DNA of 64,000 nt from JAVBLQ01 sp031553435 (GCA_031553435.1 JAVBLQ010000007.1:1-64000), one strand, 5' to 3'. Shown: positions 34,886-43,816, counted from the first letter of the stretch. Notes: generated by a model from the letters alone, not told the origin. Numbers and translations are program-made.

Positions 34886-37088
34886 AAAACAAGCTCCAAG
34901 CTACTGTTAATCCTGCCATCACAATGGCAACCATACTCATCAACTTGATAAGAATGTTAAGGCTGGGGCCTGATGTATCTTTGAACGGATCACCGACAGT
35001 ATCTCCCACAACAGTGGCTTTATGAGGATCACTGCCTTTTCCTCCCAGATTTCCTTCTTCAATATATTTTTTAGCATTGTCCCAGGCTCCTCCTGAATTA
35101 GCCATAAAAATGGCGAGTACGAAACCTGTACTTAAACCTCCGGTCAGCAATCCGATAACTCCTGGAATACCAAATATTAATCCGACAATGATCGGAGTTG
35201 CAATAGCTAAAAGTGAGGGAATAACCATCTCTCTCTGCGCTCCTTTGGTAGAAATTTCGACGCAACTGGCATAATCAGGTTCAGCTTCTCCGGTCAGAAT
35301 ACCTTTTATTTCACGAAATTGACGACGAACTTCTTCCACCATGCTGGCGGCGGCGCGACCCACAGCATTCATCGTTAATCCGCAAAACATGAATGACATC
35401 ATTGAGCCTAAGAATATTCCTACCAGCACTTTCGGATTCATCAATGTTACATTATAGTAATACATAAAATCGACGAAATCAGCTTGTACCGTTTCGATAA
35501 CTCTTCCGTCTGCAAGATTTAACACATCTTGTCCTCTGCGCAATAGTCCCATCTTAATTTCCTCTATATAAGAGGCTAACAGTGCAAGCCCGGTCAATGC
35601 TGCAGAACCGATGGCAAACCCTTTTCCGGTAGCAGCGGTTGTATTTCCCAAAGAATCCAATGCATCTGTTCTTTTTCTGACCTCTTTACCTAAACCGCTC
35701 ATTTCGGCATTGCCGCCGGCATTGTCAGCTATAGGTCCGTAAGCGTCTGTCGCCAAAGTAATTCCTAAAGTGGAAAGCATCCCGACAGCAGCGATTCCAA
35801 TGCCGTATAATCCCATTGAAACATTGGAAAAATCAAAACCGGAAGCAAACATATATGCTGCAATTGTTCCGATCCCTACAGCAATGACAGGAATTGCCGT
35901 AGAAATCATACCCAGTCCCAATCCTGAAATGATTACGGTAGCAGGTCCGGTCAATCCGGCCTCTGATACCTTACGTGTCGGTTTATATGTATGCGAAGTA
36001 TAATATTCTGTTGATTGTCCGATTATAATTCCGACTATAAGTCCTGAAATAACAGAACAACTGATCCAAAACCAATTATTGATTCCCAAAAAATAAAGGA
36101 TTCCGAATGTAGCAAAAACAATAAGCAGAGAGCTTAAATTTGTTCCGATAGACAAAGATCTAAGTAAGTCTTTCATACTCGCATTTTCTTTTGTTCTGAC
36201 TGAGAAAATACCAAGTATGGATAAAATGATACCTACGGCAGCAATCAACATTGGGGCGATCACAGCTTTGTATTGAGCATTAACATCTCCGGAACTGACA
36301 AAAGCAGCTGCACCCAAAGCAGCTGTCGCCAGGATAGATCCGCAGTATGATTCGTATAAATCAGCACCCATTCCTGCCACATCACCTACATTATCACCCA
36401 CATTATCGGCAATAGTTGCCGGATTTCTCGGGTCATCTTCCGGAATGCCTGCTTCTACTTTTCCTACAAGGTCGGCGCCTACATCGGCCGCTTTTGTATA
36501 GATACCTCCGCCAACACGGGCAAAAAGCGCCTGGGTAGAAGCTCCCATACCAAAAGTCAACATAGTGGTAGTGATAATGGTCAATTTATGCATGTCGTTT
36601 ATAGACTCCGCCGGAATCAACCAATTAAGTAAAAGATACCAGAACGAAATATCTATCAAGCCTAATCCGACAACTACAAGCCCCATCACGGCGCCACTCC
36701 GGAAAGCAACCTGCAAACCCTGATTAAGAGATTGTTGTGCTGCATGAGCAGTGCGGGCAGATGCATAGGTAGCCGTTTTCATACCTAAAAAACCGGCTAA
36801 TCCGGAAAAGAAACCTCCCGTAAGGAAGGCAATAGGAACCCAACGGTTTTGCAAATCAAAACCAAAAGCCATAATTGCAAATAAGAGTACAAGAAACAAA
36901 AATACGATGCCGACAACTTTGTATTGTTGTTTGAGATACGACATAGCGCCGACCCTTACATGTGAGGCTATTTTCTGCATTACATCCGTACCCTCACTTT
37001 TTTTCAACATCCATTTGTAGAAGTAAAACGCGAACACTAATGCCAAAGCCGAGGCTATAGGCACAATCCAAAAGATACTAGTTACCAT
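34884..37088 (-). CDS. hppA: membrane-bound pyrophosphatase, K+-stimulated, probably sodium-pumping
   Basis: The 734-residue polytopic enzyme (about 16 helices) couples pyrophosphate hydrolysis to ion transport. The substrate site contains GADLVGKVEAGIPEDDPRNP and DNVGDNVGDVAGMGADL, with GDTVGDPFKDTSGPS near the C-terminus. In GNTTAATGKGFAIGSAAL the alanine after TTA takes the place of the lysine found in K+-independent enzymes, which marks the K+-dependent clade. Na+ pumping is the common activity in Bacteroidetes but is inferred. A minus-strand box TATCTTTC near 37131, one mismatch from the consensus, may be its promoter. Confidence 0.93.
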   Translation of the reverse strand: MVTSIFWIVPIASALALVFAFYFYKWMLKKSEGTDVMQKIASHVRVGAMSYLKQQYKVVGIVFLFLVLLFAIMAFGFDLQNRWVPIAFLTGGFFSGLAGFLGMKTATYASARTAHAAQQSLNQGLQVAFRSGAVMGLVVVGLGLIDISFWYLLLNWLIPAESINDMHKLTIITTTMLTFGMGASTQALFARVGGGIYTKAADVGADLVGKVEAGIPEDDPRNPATIADNVGDNVGDVAGMGADLYESYCGSILATAALGAAAFVSSGDVNAQYKAVIAPMLIAAVGIILSILGIFSVRTKENASMKDLLRSLSIGTNLSSLLIVFATFGILYFLGINNWFWISCSVISGLIVGIIIGQSTEYYTSHTYKPTRKVSEAGLTGPATVIISGLGLGMISTAIPVIAVGIGTIAAYMFASGFDFSNVSMGLYGIGIAAVGMLSTLGITLATDAYGPIADNAGGNAEMSGLGKEVRKRTDALDSLGNTTAATGKGFAIGSAALTGLALLASYIEEIKMGLLRRGQDVLNLADGRVIETVQADFVDFMYYYNVTLMNPKVLVGIFLGSMMSFMFCGLTMNAVGRAAASMVEEVRRQFREIKGILTGEAEPDYASCVEISTKGAQREMVIPSLLAIATPIIVGLIFGIPGVIGLLTGGLSTGFVLAIFMANSGGAWDNAKKYIEEGNLGGKGSDPHKATVVGDTVGDPFKDTSGPSLNILIKLMSMVAIVMAGLTVAWSLF

Positions 37089-37216
37089 AGGTATTTAAGA
37101 TTTAAAATTAATCGGGGCGAAAGATAATAAAAAGTGAAGAATTAAGAACTAAGAGTGAAGAATTTTTGCATAAAAAACATTTTAATATTTTAACGATTAA
37201 TAAAATTTTTCATTTC

Positions 37217-37909
37217 TCAATTACAGGTTCCGTCCAAACTACAACTTTTTCCCTGTATTGTTTCAATATCTGCGTCATCTTTTGTAAATACTTTATTTAA
37301 TACTTTCAGGAAATCGTCTTCACTGACCACACCGGTAATAATATGTTTTCTATCGAATAAAAAGAATGGAACATAGTAAAGATTCAGATTTTCAGCATCT
37401 TCAATATCTGTATGGACGTCATTGGCAAATTCGTTGCTATCAAGCATTTGCAATATCTGGTTTTTATCCAGACCGATTTGTTGACCAATGTTCAAGAGTA
37501 CGTCATGGTTGCTGATATCTAAGCCCTCTGTAAAGCAGGCTTTGAATAATTGTTCTTCGGCCAAGTCTGCTAGTTTATATTTTCCGGCTAAATGGATTAA
37601 GCGGTGAGCATCAAACGTATTGGTAATAATGGCTTTATCAAAATTGTAAACGAGTCCGGATTCACGGGCTTTAGCTGCAACTTCATTTTGTCCGGCAACC
37701 GCTTCTTCATAAGAAACACCTTCCATATCAGCCATATATTGATATAGATCGCCGTTTTTACCTTTATTTAAAGAAGGGTCAAGCTGGTAACTATGCCAAA
37801 TAATCTCCAATTCATTGGATTGGGGAAATTTTTTCAATGCCGATTCAAATATTATTTTTCCCATATAACAATAAGGGCATACAACATCCGACCAAATTTC
37901 TACTTTCAT
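37217..37909 (-). CDS. FrnE-like DsbA-family oxidoreductase
   Basis: The 230-residue protein has a thioredoxin fold with insertion of a helical domain. The redox motif CPYC is in EIWSDVVCPYCYMGK near the N-terminus, and the cis-proline region is YVPFFLFDRKHIITG. The C-terminus has two more cysteines (SCSLDGTC). No signal peptide is present, so it belongs with the cytoplasmic FrnE/polyketide-type isomerases rather than periplasmic DsbA. Confidence 0.88.
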   Translation of the reverse strand: MKVEIWSDVVCPYCYMGKIIFESALKKFPQSNELEIIWHSYQLDPSLNKGKNGDLYQYMADMEGVSYEEAVAGQNEVAAKARESGLVYNFDKAIITNTFDAHRLIHLAGKYKLADLAEEQLFKACFTEGLDISNHDVLLNIGQQIGLDKNQILQMLDSNEFANDVHTDIEDAENLNLYYVPFFLFDRKHIITGVVSEDDFLKVLNKVFTKDDADIETIQGKSCSLDGTCN

Positions 37910-38069
37910 AACATTATAATTTATGAGTTAAAAGATAAAACTAAAAATGAAAAATTTTCGACAAAGATAATTATAAAACAATTATTTACTGATAATGTTC
38001 AGTCTTGTTAATAATCAATAGGTTATGTTTCTTAAAATAATAAATTTGTTAATGGAGAGATTTCTTAAA

Positions 38070-38150
38070 AATGAAGAATAAAAAATGTAGAATGAAGAGT
38101 TTTTGTTTGTACACAACAAATTAATTCTTCATTCTTCATCCTTCATTCTT
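38070..38150. repeat. intergenic hairpin, AGAATGAAG word family
   Basis: GAAGAATAAAAAATGTAGAA words (38070-38099) face ATTCTTCATTCTTCATCC words (38123-38150) with a TTTTGTTTGTACACAACAAA loop. It lies upstream of the fabD promoter box and could insulate fabD from upstream transcription. Confidence 0.45.
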
Positions 38151-38160
38151 AATTAAATTG

Positions 38161-38168
38161 TACTTTTG
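38161..38168 (+). promoter_or_regulatory. promoter -7 box of fabD
   Basis: TACTTTTG matches TAnnTTTG and lies 44 bases before the fabD ATG. The -33 region is occupied by the end of the hairpin repeat and has no clear TTG. Confidence 0.45.
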
Positions 38169-38212
38169 CCGTTCTAGAAAAAATATTTACTACTTACTAA
38201 TAAACAAATTAA

Positions 38213-39091
38213 ATGAATGCATTTGTATTTCCCGGTCAGGGAGCTCAGTTTGTGGGAATGGGAAAAGAATTGTATGAAACTTCTCCTTTTGCCAAAGAAA
38301 TGTTTGAAAAAGCAAACGAAATATTAGGATTTCGAATCACGGATCTGATGTTTGCCGGTACAGATGAAGACTTAAGACAAACTAAAGTTACCCAGCCGGC
38401 TATTTTTCTTCATTCTGTTATTCTTGCCAAAACGATGGGTGATGCATTTTGTCCGGAAATGGTTGCCGGACATTCTTTAGGTGAATTTTCGGCGCTGGTT
38501 GCCGCTGGAGCTTTATCTTTTGAAGATGGCCTGAAATTGGTATATGCCAGAGCTTTGGCTATGCAAAAAGCTTGTGAAGCAACTCCATCTACCATGGCGG
38601 CAGTGCTGAACCTGACGGATGAAAAAGTAGAAGAAATTTGTGCCGGAATCGATGATGTGGTTGTTCCTGCTAACTATAACTGTCCCGGACAAATAGTTAT
38701 TTCAGGTTCGGAACCCGGAATAGATAAAGCTTGTGAACAATTATTGGCAGCAGGTGCAAAAAGAGCTTTGAAACTTAAAGTAGGAGGCGCTTTCCATTCA
38801 CCTTTGATGGAACCTGCCAGAGCTGAGTTGGCGGAAGCTATCAATATTACAAACTTCTCTGAACCTGTATGTCCTGTATATCAGAATGTAACGACTGTTG
38901 GAGAATCGGATCCGGATACTATCAAAAAGAATCTGATAGCTCAATTGACTGCTCCTGTGAAATGGACACAATCCGTACAACATATGATTGCCGATGGTGC
39001 AACAAACTTTACAGAAGTTGGCCCCGGAAACGTTTTGCAAGGATTGATCAAAAAAATAAATGCAGGAGTTACTACTCAAGGAATTTCCTAG
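38213..39091 (+). CDS. fabD: malonyl-CoA:ACP transacylase
   Basis: The 292-residue enzyme loads malonyl groups on acyl carrier protein for fatty acid synthesis. N-terminal FVFPGQGAQFVGMGKEL, nucleophile S88 in VAGHSLGEFSAL, and the catalytic histidine in GGAFHSPLMEPAR are all present. The standalone context (no other fab genes adjacent) is usual in Bacteroidetes. Confidence 0.94.
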   Translation: MNAFVFPGQGAQFVGMGKELYETSPFAKEMFEKANEILGFRITDLMFAGTDEDLRQTKVTQPAIFLHSVILAKTMGDAFCPEMVAGHSLGEFSALVAAGALSFEDGLKLVYARALAMQKACEATPSTMAAVLNLTDEKVEEICAGIDDVVVPANYNCPGQIVISGSEPGIDKACEQLLAAGAKRALKLKVGGAFHSPLMEPARAELAEAINITNFSEPVCPVYQNVTTVGESDPDTIKKNLIAQLTAPVKWTQSVQHMIADGATNFTEVGPGNVLQGLIKKINAGVTTQGIS

Positions 39092-39097
39092 GAAGTG

Positions 39098-39159
39098 AAA
39101 AATTAAAAGTGAAAAATTAAAAATAGGTTTACGCTTTTAATTTTTCACTTTTAATTTTT
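39098..39159. terminator. long hairpin after fabD, GTGAAAAATTAAAA family
   Basis: Arms 39098-39123 and 39134-39159 are complementary at 25 of 26 positions and consist of tandem AAAAATTAAAAGTG words; the loop is about ten bases. It starts seven bases after the fabD stop and ends in a run of T, so it can act as an intrinsic terminator. Confidence 0.55.
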
Positions 39160-39263
39160 TCATATACCCATATAGTTAACTTACTATTTTTAAACGTGGA
39201 ATATTTTTACAAAGATATGCAATTTATGGGTTGCAAATAAGACTATTAAAGACTATAAAACAT

Positions 39264-39293
39264 AAATAGACCACTTGAAAAAGTAGTCTATTT
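39264..39293. terminator. short GAAA-tetraloop hairpin
   Basis: A 13-bp stem (39264-39276 with 39281-39293, one C-A mismatch) closes on the tetraloop GAAA, and the plus strand continues with TGTCTTATTT. It lies between fabD and the convergent DUF2795 gene. This is not a word-repeat element. It probably terminates transcription from one or both sides. Confidence 0.5.
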
Positions 39294-39339
39294 GTCTTAT
39301 TTACAGCCTATTTCTGAGGTGTTTAATCTTTTTTGTGGG

Positions 39340-39561
39340 TTAATACTCTTCTTCGTTGAAAAAGAAATCTTCTTTACTCGGGTAATCCGGCCAAATATCT
39401 TCGATGCACTCGTAAATTTCACCTTCATCTTCCATTTCCTGGAGATTTTCAATAACTTCAAGTGGAGCTCCTGAACGAAGGGCGTAGTCTATCAATTCAT
39501 CTTTTGTAGCGGGCCAAGGTGCATCTTCAAGCTTAGAGGCTAGTTCTAATGTCCAATACAT
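39340..39561 (-). CDS. DUF2795 small acidic protein
   Basis: The 73-residue, strongly acidic protein reads MYWTLELASKLEDAPWPATK at its start and continues DELIDYALRSGAPLEVIENL, the DUF2795 pattern. The second half is rich in Glu and Asp with aromatic residues (YECIEDIWPDYPSKEDFFF). The function is unknown; homologues are widespread in Bacteroidetes as single small genes. Confidence 0.85.
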   Translation of the reverse strand: MYWTLELASKLEDAPWPATKDELIDYALRSGAPLEVIENLQEMEDEGEIYECIEDIWPDYPSKEDFFFNEEEY

Positions 39562-39620
39562 GCTATTATAGATTTTAGTCTGTTATTCTTAAATTTCCGG
39601 CAAAAGTATAATAATAAATT

Positions 39621-40178
39621 TTATTTACAAGGATTCTCCCAGAGAATTTCAGATTTTTTATTTATATGGCATTGTTTTCTGGCTAAAATAAAGAAATAAT
39701 CCGATAATCTGTTAATAAATCTCAAAATATCTTTCTCAACATGAGCAAATTCTGTTATTTTATAAATGTTTCGCTCTGCACGCCGGCATATTGTGCGACA
39801 TATGTGCGATAGTGCAGCACTTTTACATCCTCCGGGGAGTATAAAATGATTTAACTTGGGCAGCATTTCGTCTGTTTTATCAATTTCTTTTTCCAGCAAT
39901 AAAATATTTTCTTCTTTAATGCAACAGGGAGTGGATGAAAATTTGCTCTCTCCGGTTGCCAGATACGATCCGACAGAAAATAATATATACTGGATTTCTC
40001 TTAAAATCTGGAGATCGTTTTCTTCTTGTATTTCTTCAATCAGTAGTCCGATGAAAGAATTCAGTTCATCAACGGTGCCATACGCCTCCAGTCTGAAGTG
40101 GGTTTTACTTACTCTTTCTCCTCCAACTAGTGAAGTCATTCCTCCATCTCCGGTTTGAGTGTAGATTTTACTTTTCAT
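39621..40178 (-). CDS. cob(I)alamin adenosyltransferase, PduO type
   Basis: The 185-residue four-helix-bundle enzyme transfers the adenosyl group of ATP to cob(I)alamin. The ATP-binding N-terminus YTQTGDGGMTSLVGGERVSK, the YGTVDELNSFIG helix and the C-terminal CRTICRRAERN and FINRLSDYFFILAR blocks match the PduO/MMAB type. It overlaps the neighbouring methyltransferase-like gene by one base (TAATG). Confidence 0.9.
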   Translation of the reverse strand: MKSKIYTQTGDGGMTSLVGGERVSKTHFRLEAYGTVDELNSFIGLLIEEIQEENDLQILREIQYILFSVGSYLATGESKFSSTPCCIKEENILLLEKEIDKTDEMLPKLNHFILPGGCKSAALSHICRTICRRAERNIYKITEFAHVEKDILRFINRLSDYFFILARKQCHINKKSEILWENPCK

Positions 40179-40870
40179 TAAAAATGTACTTTGTAGTTCC
40201 TTTTATATAGTTTTTTATTAAAGATGACCAATCCTAAAACATACAAATCCATTGTAATGGTAACTTTGGGATTAGATGTTATTGTTTTCCAAAGGTTTTT
40301 CATTTCTTTATTTTTTCTGATACTATCAATAACAAAAATAACATGAGTATGTTCATCTATGTTTGATAAAATTTTTTCCAATAAGGCATAAGTCATTTCT
40401 GTATTGTGAGTTATATTGAAAAAAACAAAATCAGGAATATGATTTTTATTTCGTATTGAGTCCAGTGTCTCAATGTTGATTGCAGGTTTTATTTCAAATG
40501 GTTTGAATTGATTGGAGATCATTTCAGCCAATGAAATATCTGTTATGTTTTCCTCCAATAATGTCAATTTACCTTTGTCCAAAGCGCTTAATAAGTATAA
40601 TATTTCCACCTCCCGTGAAAAACCTATTTGTAGAACATGATTTGGTTTAAAAAAGTTTACTAGCCGGAATAAAAGTTGTCCGTATTTTTTCTTTTTTCTT
40701 CTTTTTAATTGAAATTGCGAGCGGAGTTTTTCTGTTTCTTCAAAGATGTAAAATATTTTTTTTTCCTCGATTACTTTATTGATAAGGTTAAAGGCAAAAG
40801 GAGAATGGACTCCGTGTCCACGGCGGAAACGGATGTAGCGGTAGATTTTTGTGGGGTATTTAACGATCAT
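40178..40870 (-). CDS. SAM-dependent methyltransferase-like protein
   Basis: The 230-residue protein begins with a conserved basic segment (YRYIRFRRGHGVHSPFAFNL). It has a Rossmann-like core: NHVLQIGFSREVEILYLLSAL, an acidic strand end (KLTLLEENITD), and PDFVFFNITHN at the position of motif IV. The glycine-rich SAM loop is weak (IGFSREV rather than GxGxG), so activity is uncertain. The family is common next to housekeeping genes in Bacteroidales. It is coupled to the adenosyltransferase gene and may share a transcript with it. Confidence 0.65.
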   Translation of the reverse strand: MIVKYPTKIYRYIRFRRGHGVHSPFAFNLINKVIEEKKIFYIFEETEKLRSQFQLKRRKKKKYGQLLFRLVNFFKPNHVLQIGFSREVEILYLLSALDKGKLTLLEENITDISLAEMISNQFKPFEIKPAINIETLDSIRNKNHIPDFVFFNITHNTEMTYALLEKILSNIDEHTHVIFVIDSIRKNKEMKNLWKTITSNPKVTITMDLYVLGLVIFNKKLYKRNYKVHF

Positions 40871-40888
40871 AGAAGGTGAAAGGTGAAA

Positions 40889-40980
40889 GGTGAAAGGTGA
40901 CGGTCGCTTCGCTTCCTTGTGAAGCTTCGTTTGTGAATTTCACCTTTCATAAGGAAGCGAAGCGACCTTCACCTTTCACT
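40889..40980. repeat. composite hairpin: GGTGAAA words plus GGTCGCTTCGCTTCC core
   Basis: Arms 40889-40918 and 40951-40980 pair at 28 of 30 positions. The outer part is made of GGTGAAA heptads (four tandem copies at 40874-40900) and the inner part of GGTCGCTTCGCTTCCTT. The right arm covers the metK stop codon (40976-40978). A close copy of the CGAAGCGACC core with the same flanking word recurs at 62738-62755. Confidence 0.6.
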
Positions 40981-42235
40981 TAATTACTGATTTGATTTTA
41001 TCGACAAAATCCAATTTTTCCCATGTAAATAACTCTACTTCAACTTCTAAAGGAGAGGGGTTGTATGCAGAAGTAAAGATTTTCTTTACCACTTCATTTT
41101 CACGTCCCATATGTCCGTAAGAAGCTGTTTCAAAGTAAATTGGATTGCGCAATTTCAAGCGTTCTTCAATCGCTTTGGGACGCATATCGAATATTTCTTC
41201 TATTTTTTTGGCAATTTCTCCGTCACTTAGTTTCACTTTGCTTTTTCCATAAGTATTTACATAGATATTCATGGGTTTGGCAACTCCGATGGCGTAAGAT
41301 ACCTGCACAAGAATTTCATCGGAAATTCCGGCTGCACAAAGATTTTTTGCTATATGACGTGCGGCATAAGCGGCTGATCTATCCACTTTTGAAGGATCTT
41401 TTCCTGAAAAAGCTCCTCCACCATGAGCTCCTTTTCCTCCATAAGTATCCACAATAATTTTGCGGCCTGTTAGTCCTGTATCTCCGTGAGGTCCTCCGAT
41501 AACGAATTTTCCTGTGGGGTTTACATGATACTTGATCTGAGTGTTGAAAAGCGCTTGAACTTTTGCTGAGTAATTCTCTTTTACTCTGGGGATAAGTATG
41601 TTGATTACATCTTCTTTGATTTTTGCCTGCATGGCAAGATCAGATGACAAGAATTCGTCGTGCTGGGTAGAAATAACAATGGTGTCAATGCGAAGCGGCG
41701 TTCCATTGTCATCATATTCTATGGTAACCTGTGATTTGGCATCCGGACGAAGATACGGCATCAAATACAATTCATTTTTGCGAATTGCTGCTAGTTCCTG
41801 TAGTAAAGCATGGGAAAGATCCAATGCAAGCGGCATGTAATTTTCAGTTTCGTTGGTTGCATAACCAAACATCATTCCTTGGTCTCCAGCCCCTTGTTCA
41901 TAAGGATTTTCGCGTTCGACTCCACGATTGATATCTGCAGATTGTTCGTGGATTGCGCTGAATACTCCGCATGATTTGGCCTCAAATTGGTATTCACTTT
42001 TTGTATAACCAATTTTTTCGATTACCTCACGGGCAACGGTGGCTAAGTCTATATAGGCGGAAGATTTAACTTCTCCTGCCAATACAACTTGTCCTGTAGT
42101 TACCAGCGTTTCGCAAGCTACTTTAGAATCTTTGTCGTAAGCCAAAAACTTGTCAAGCAGAGCATCCGATATTTGATCGGAAACTTTATCGGGGTGTCCT
42201 TCCGACACCGACTCCGAGGTGAATAGATAACTCAT
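40976..42235 (-). CDS. metK: S-adenosylmethionine synthetase
   Basis: The 419-residue enzyme makes SAM from ATP and methionine. It has SEGHPDKVSDQISDALLD, the ATP-binding GAGDQGMMFGYATNE, the phosphate-binding loop GGGAFSGKDPSKVDRSAAYA and the C-terminal SYAIGVAKP. All family signatures are intact. The upstream region holds a promoter and a candidate SAM-responsive leader (42315-42372), so feedback regulation by its own product is likely. Confidence 0.96.
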   Translation of the reverse strand: MSYLFTSESVSEGHPDKVSDQISDALLDKFLAYDKDSKVACETLVTTGQVVLAGEVKSSAYIDLATVAREVIEKIGYTKSEYQFEAKSCGVFSAIHEQSADINRGVERENPYEQGAGDQGMMFGYATNETENYMPLALDLSHALLQELAAIRKNELYLMPYLRPDAKSQVTIEYDDNGTPLRIDTIVISTQHDEFLSSDLAMQAKIKEDVINILIPRVKENYSAKVQALFNTQIKYHVNPTGKFVIGGPHGDTGLTGRKIIVDTYGGKGAHGGGAFSGKDPSKVDRSAAYAARHIAKNLCAAGISDEILVQVSYAIGVAKPMNIYVNTYGKSKVKLSDGEIAKKIEEIFDMRPKAIEERLKLRNPIYFETASYGHMGRENEVVKKIFTSAYNPSPLEVEVELFTWEKLDFVDKIKSVIK

Positions 42236-42314
42236 ATAAAAAGTTAATAATTAAAAATTAATAATTTAAAAATGAGGGTGGAAATGGGACCGTATGATTG
42301 GCAAAGAAGTATTT

Positions 42315-42372
42315 CTTTTTAGCATTTTTTATTGTGGTTGCAAGCAGGACAAATCCATCCACCTCATTTAGT
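42315..42372 (-). ncRNA. candidate SAM-II-like riboswitch in the metK leader
   Basis: Read on the minus strand from the predicted start of transcription, the leader has a short P1 stem GTGG/CCAC closing a loop with GATTTGTCC and CTTGCAA. An AATAAAAAATGCTAAAAAG tail follows. The words GATTT, TTGCAA, ATAAA and GCTAAAAAG occur in the same order in SAM-II pseudoknots. The 5' strand (rc of 42355-42369) can instead pair with a downstream copy at 42270-42282 (AAATGAGG-TGGA with TCCACCCTCATTT), which excludes P1, as an expression platform would. I could not verify the pseudoknot pairing base by base. Confidence 0.45.
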
Positions 42373-42378
42373 TGGGTG

Positions 42379-42386
42379 CAAAGGTA
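42379..42386 (-). promoter_or_regulatory. metK promoter -7 box
   Basis: TACCTTTG (42386-42379) is an exact consensus match and puts the transcript start near 42372, right at the edge of the aptamer-like fold. The leader to the ATG at 42235 is then about 137 bases. A -33 TTG at the standard spacing is not evident. Confidence 0.55.
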
Positions 42387-42473
42387 GGAATTTATTTTGA
42401 TTTTGAATAGATCAAGTTGTTAAATTGCGTATTTTTGTCTCAGAAATGAAATGATTGGATAAAATATTTACGA

Positions 42474-43007
42474 GTGAAAGATGTTTTATATATTTTGCTT
42501 ATAATCAGTGTTTTTAGTTGTTCGTCAATACCTAAAAACTTTACATTCCACAATGAGAATAAATATACAGGATTGGATCAATTGATTGATATCAATGGAT
42601 ATTATGTTGCTCAACGTGCATGTGATTCTACATTTTATTCTATATTCAGATTTTATCCGAACGGACAATTTACCATCGCTACTACCAGCAAAATATTTCC
42701 GGAATTGATCGAGTGTATGGAAAAAGGTGGTAAATCTACCATTTGCAAATATCCTCTTTGGGGATTTTATCGGATAAAAGGAGATACGATTCAAACACAA
42801 GTCATCCGAACAGAAGGTAGCAGTTATGTTATTTTTAGGGACTACCTGATTTTACCCAATAAAAATATTGTAAATATAAGCGATTATGTAGAGCCACAAT
42901 ATTCTAATCTTGGCTATTTGAAAAATTATCCTTCTTTTAAAAATAATCCTTGTGGAAAATCTGCGAAATTTTATTCAGTAAGTACTAAGAGTGAAGAACT
43001 GAAATAG
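42474..43007 (+). CDS. hypothetical lipoprotein
   Basis: The 177-residue protein starts at GTG with a lipoprotein signal (YILLIISVFSCSS, lipobox cysteine near residue 16). The rest has a beta-strand pattern around YYVAQRACDSTFYSIFRFYPNGQF and GFYRIKGDTIQTQ, resembling small Bacteroidetes lipoproteins that report a form of stored setting, but no named family is recognised. The last 37 bases overlap the 3' end of the convergent esterase gene, and its tail SEELK is of the repeat-encoded type. Confidence 0.65.
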   Translation: MKDVLYILLIISVFSCSSIPKNFTFHNENKYTGLDQLIDINGYYVAQRACDSTFYSIFRFYPNGQFTIATTSKIFPELIECMEKGGKSTICKYPLWGFYRIKGDTIQTQVIRTEGSSYVIFRDYLILPNKNIVNISDYVEPQYSNLGYLKNYPSFKNNPCGKSAKFYSVSTKSEELK

Positions 43008-43816
43008 TTGTTCATAAAAAGTAATTGATACTTAATCGCATTTTTCCAATAATCCCAATTATGGCTTCCGGGGCGAGAAATGAAATCATGAGGAATATTT
43101 TTTTCAAGTAGTTTTTCATGTAATTCACAATTTACTTTATAGAAAAAATCTTCACTTCCACAATCAATAATTAAAGACAATGCGTTGGGTGTCAGTAGAT
43201 CTAGCATGTTTACAACTGTATTTTTTTTCCAATTTTCGGAATATTGGGCATAAGTTCCTAATCGTTTGGCTATGTCCCAATTGTTTGGGAATTGGCAAAT
43301 ATCGACTCCACCGCTCATACTTCCGGCCACTCCAAAAATATCCTGATGTTTAAAAGCCAGATACAAAGCGCCATGTCCTCCCATACTTAAACCGGTTATT
43401 CCCCGTCCTTTGGGAGATGCAACGGTCTGGTATTTTGCATCTATTTGTTGTACCAATTCCTTGCTAATATAAGTTTCATATTGGAATGTTTTATCGATGG
43501 GACTGTCAAAATACCAACTGCTGAAGCCTCCATCCGGACAAACAATAATCAGGTGATGTATATCTGCAAGTGATTCAAAACCTTTTCCTTTTGTTAGCCA
43601 TCCACCTGTGCAATCATCTCCATATCCGTGTAAGAGATAAACAACGGGCCATTTTTTAGATTGATCATAATTATCAGGAGTAACTACCACTGCCTTGATC
43701 TCTTTTTGCATGACTTGGCTGTAAGTAGAAATAGTATCTGTTTTTGCTCCATATACAGTATATGTGAGCAAAGAGAGGAGAAGTAACAAGTTGTTTTTTA
43801 ATGATATCATAATCAT
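42971..43816 (-). CDS. exported esterase, alpha/beta hydrolase (esterase D / CE1-like)
   Basis: The 281-residue protein has a signal peptide (LLLLLSLLTYTVYG) and an esterase D-type core. It contains WPVVYLLHGYGDDCTGGW, the nucleophile serine in GLSMGGHGALYLAF, an aspartate in DCGSEDFF and the histidine in PGSHNWDYW. The set fits acetyl- or feruloyl-esterase-like enzymes acting on carbohydrate esters. Placement divergent from an arabinose operon is suggestive, since arabinose-bearing polysaccharides are often esterified, but a link is inference. Confidence 0.82.
   Translation of the reverse strand: MIMISLKNNLLLLLSLLTYTVYGAKTDTISTYSQVMQKEIKAVVVTPDNYDQSKKWPVVYLLHGYGDDCTGGWLTKGKGFESLADIHHLIIVCPDGGFSSWYFDSPIDKTFQYETYISKELVQQIDAKYQTVASPKGRGITGLSMGGHGALYLAFKHQDIFGVAGSMSGGVDICQFPNNWDIAKRLGTYAQYSENWKKNTVVNMLDLLTPNALSLIIDCGSEDFFYKVNCELHEKLLEKNIPHDFISRPGSHNWDYWKNAIKYQLLFMNNYFSSSLLVLTE

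Noticed and set aside
38869..39120. 83-codon frame at the end of fabD
   Set aside because: It is an out-of-frame reading of fabD, rich in Cys and Trp, and ends in translated repeat words.
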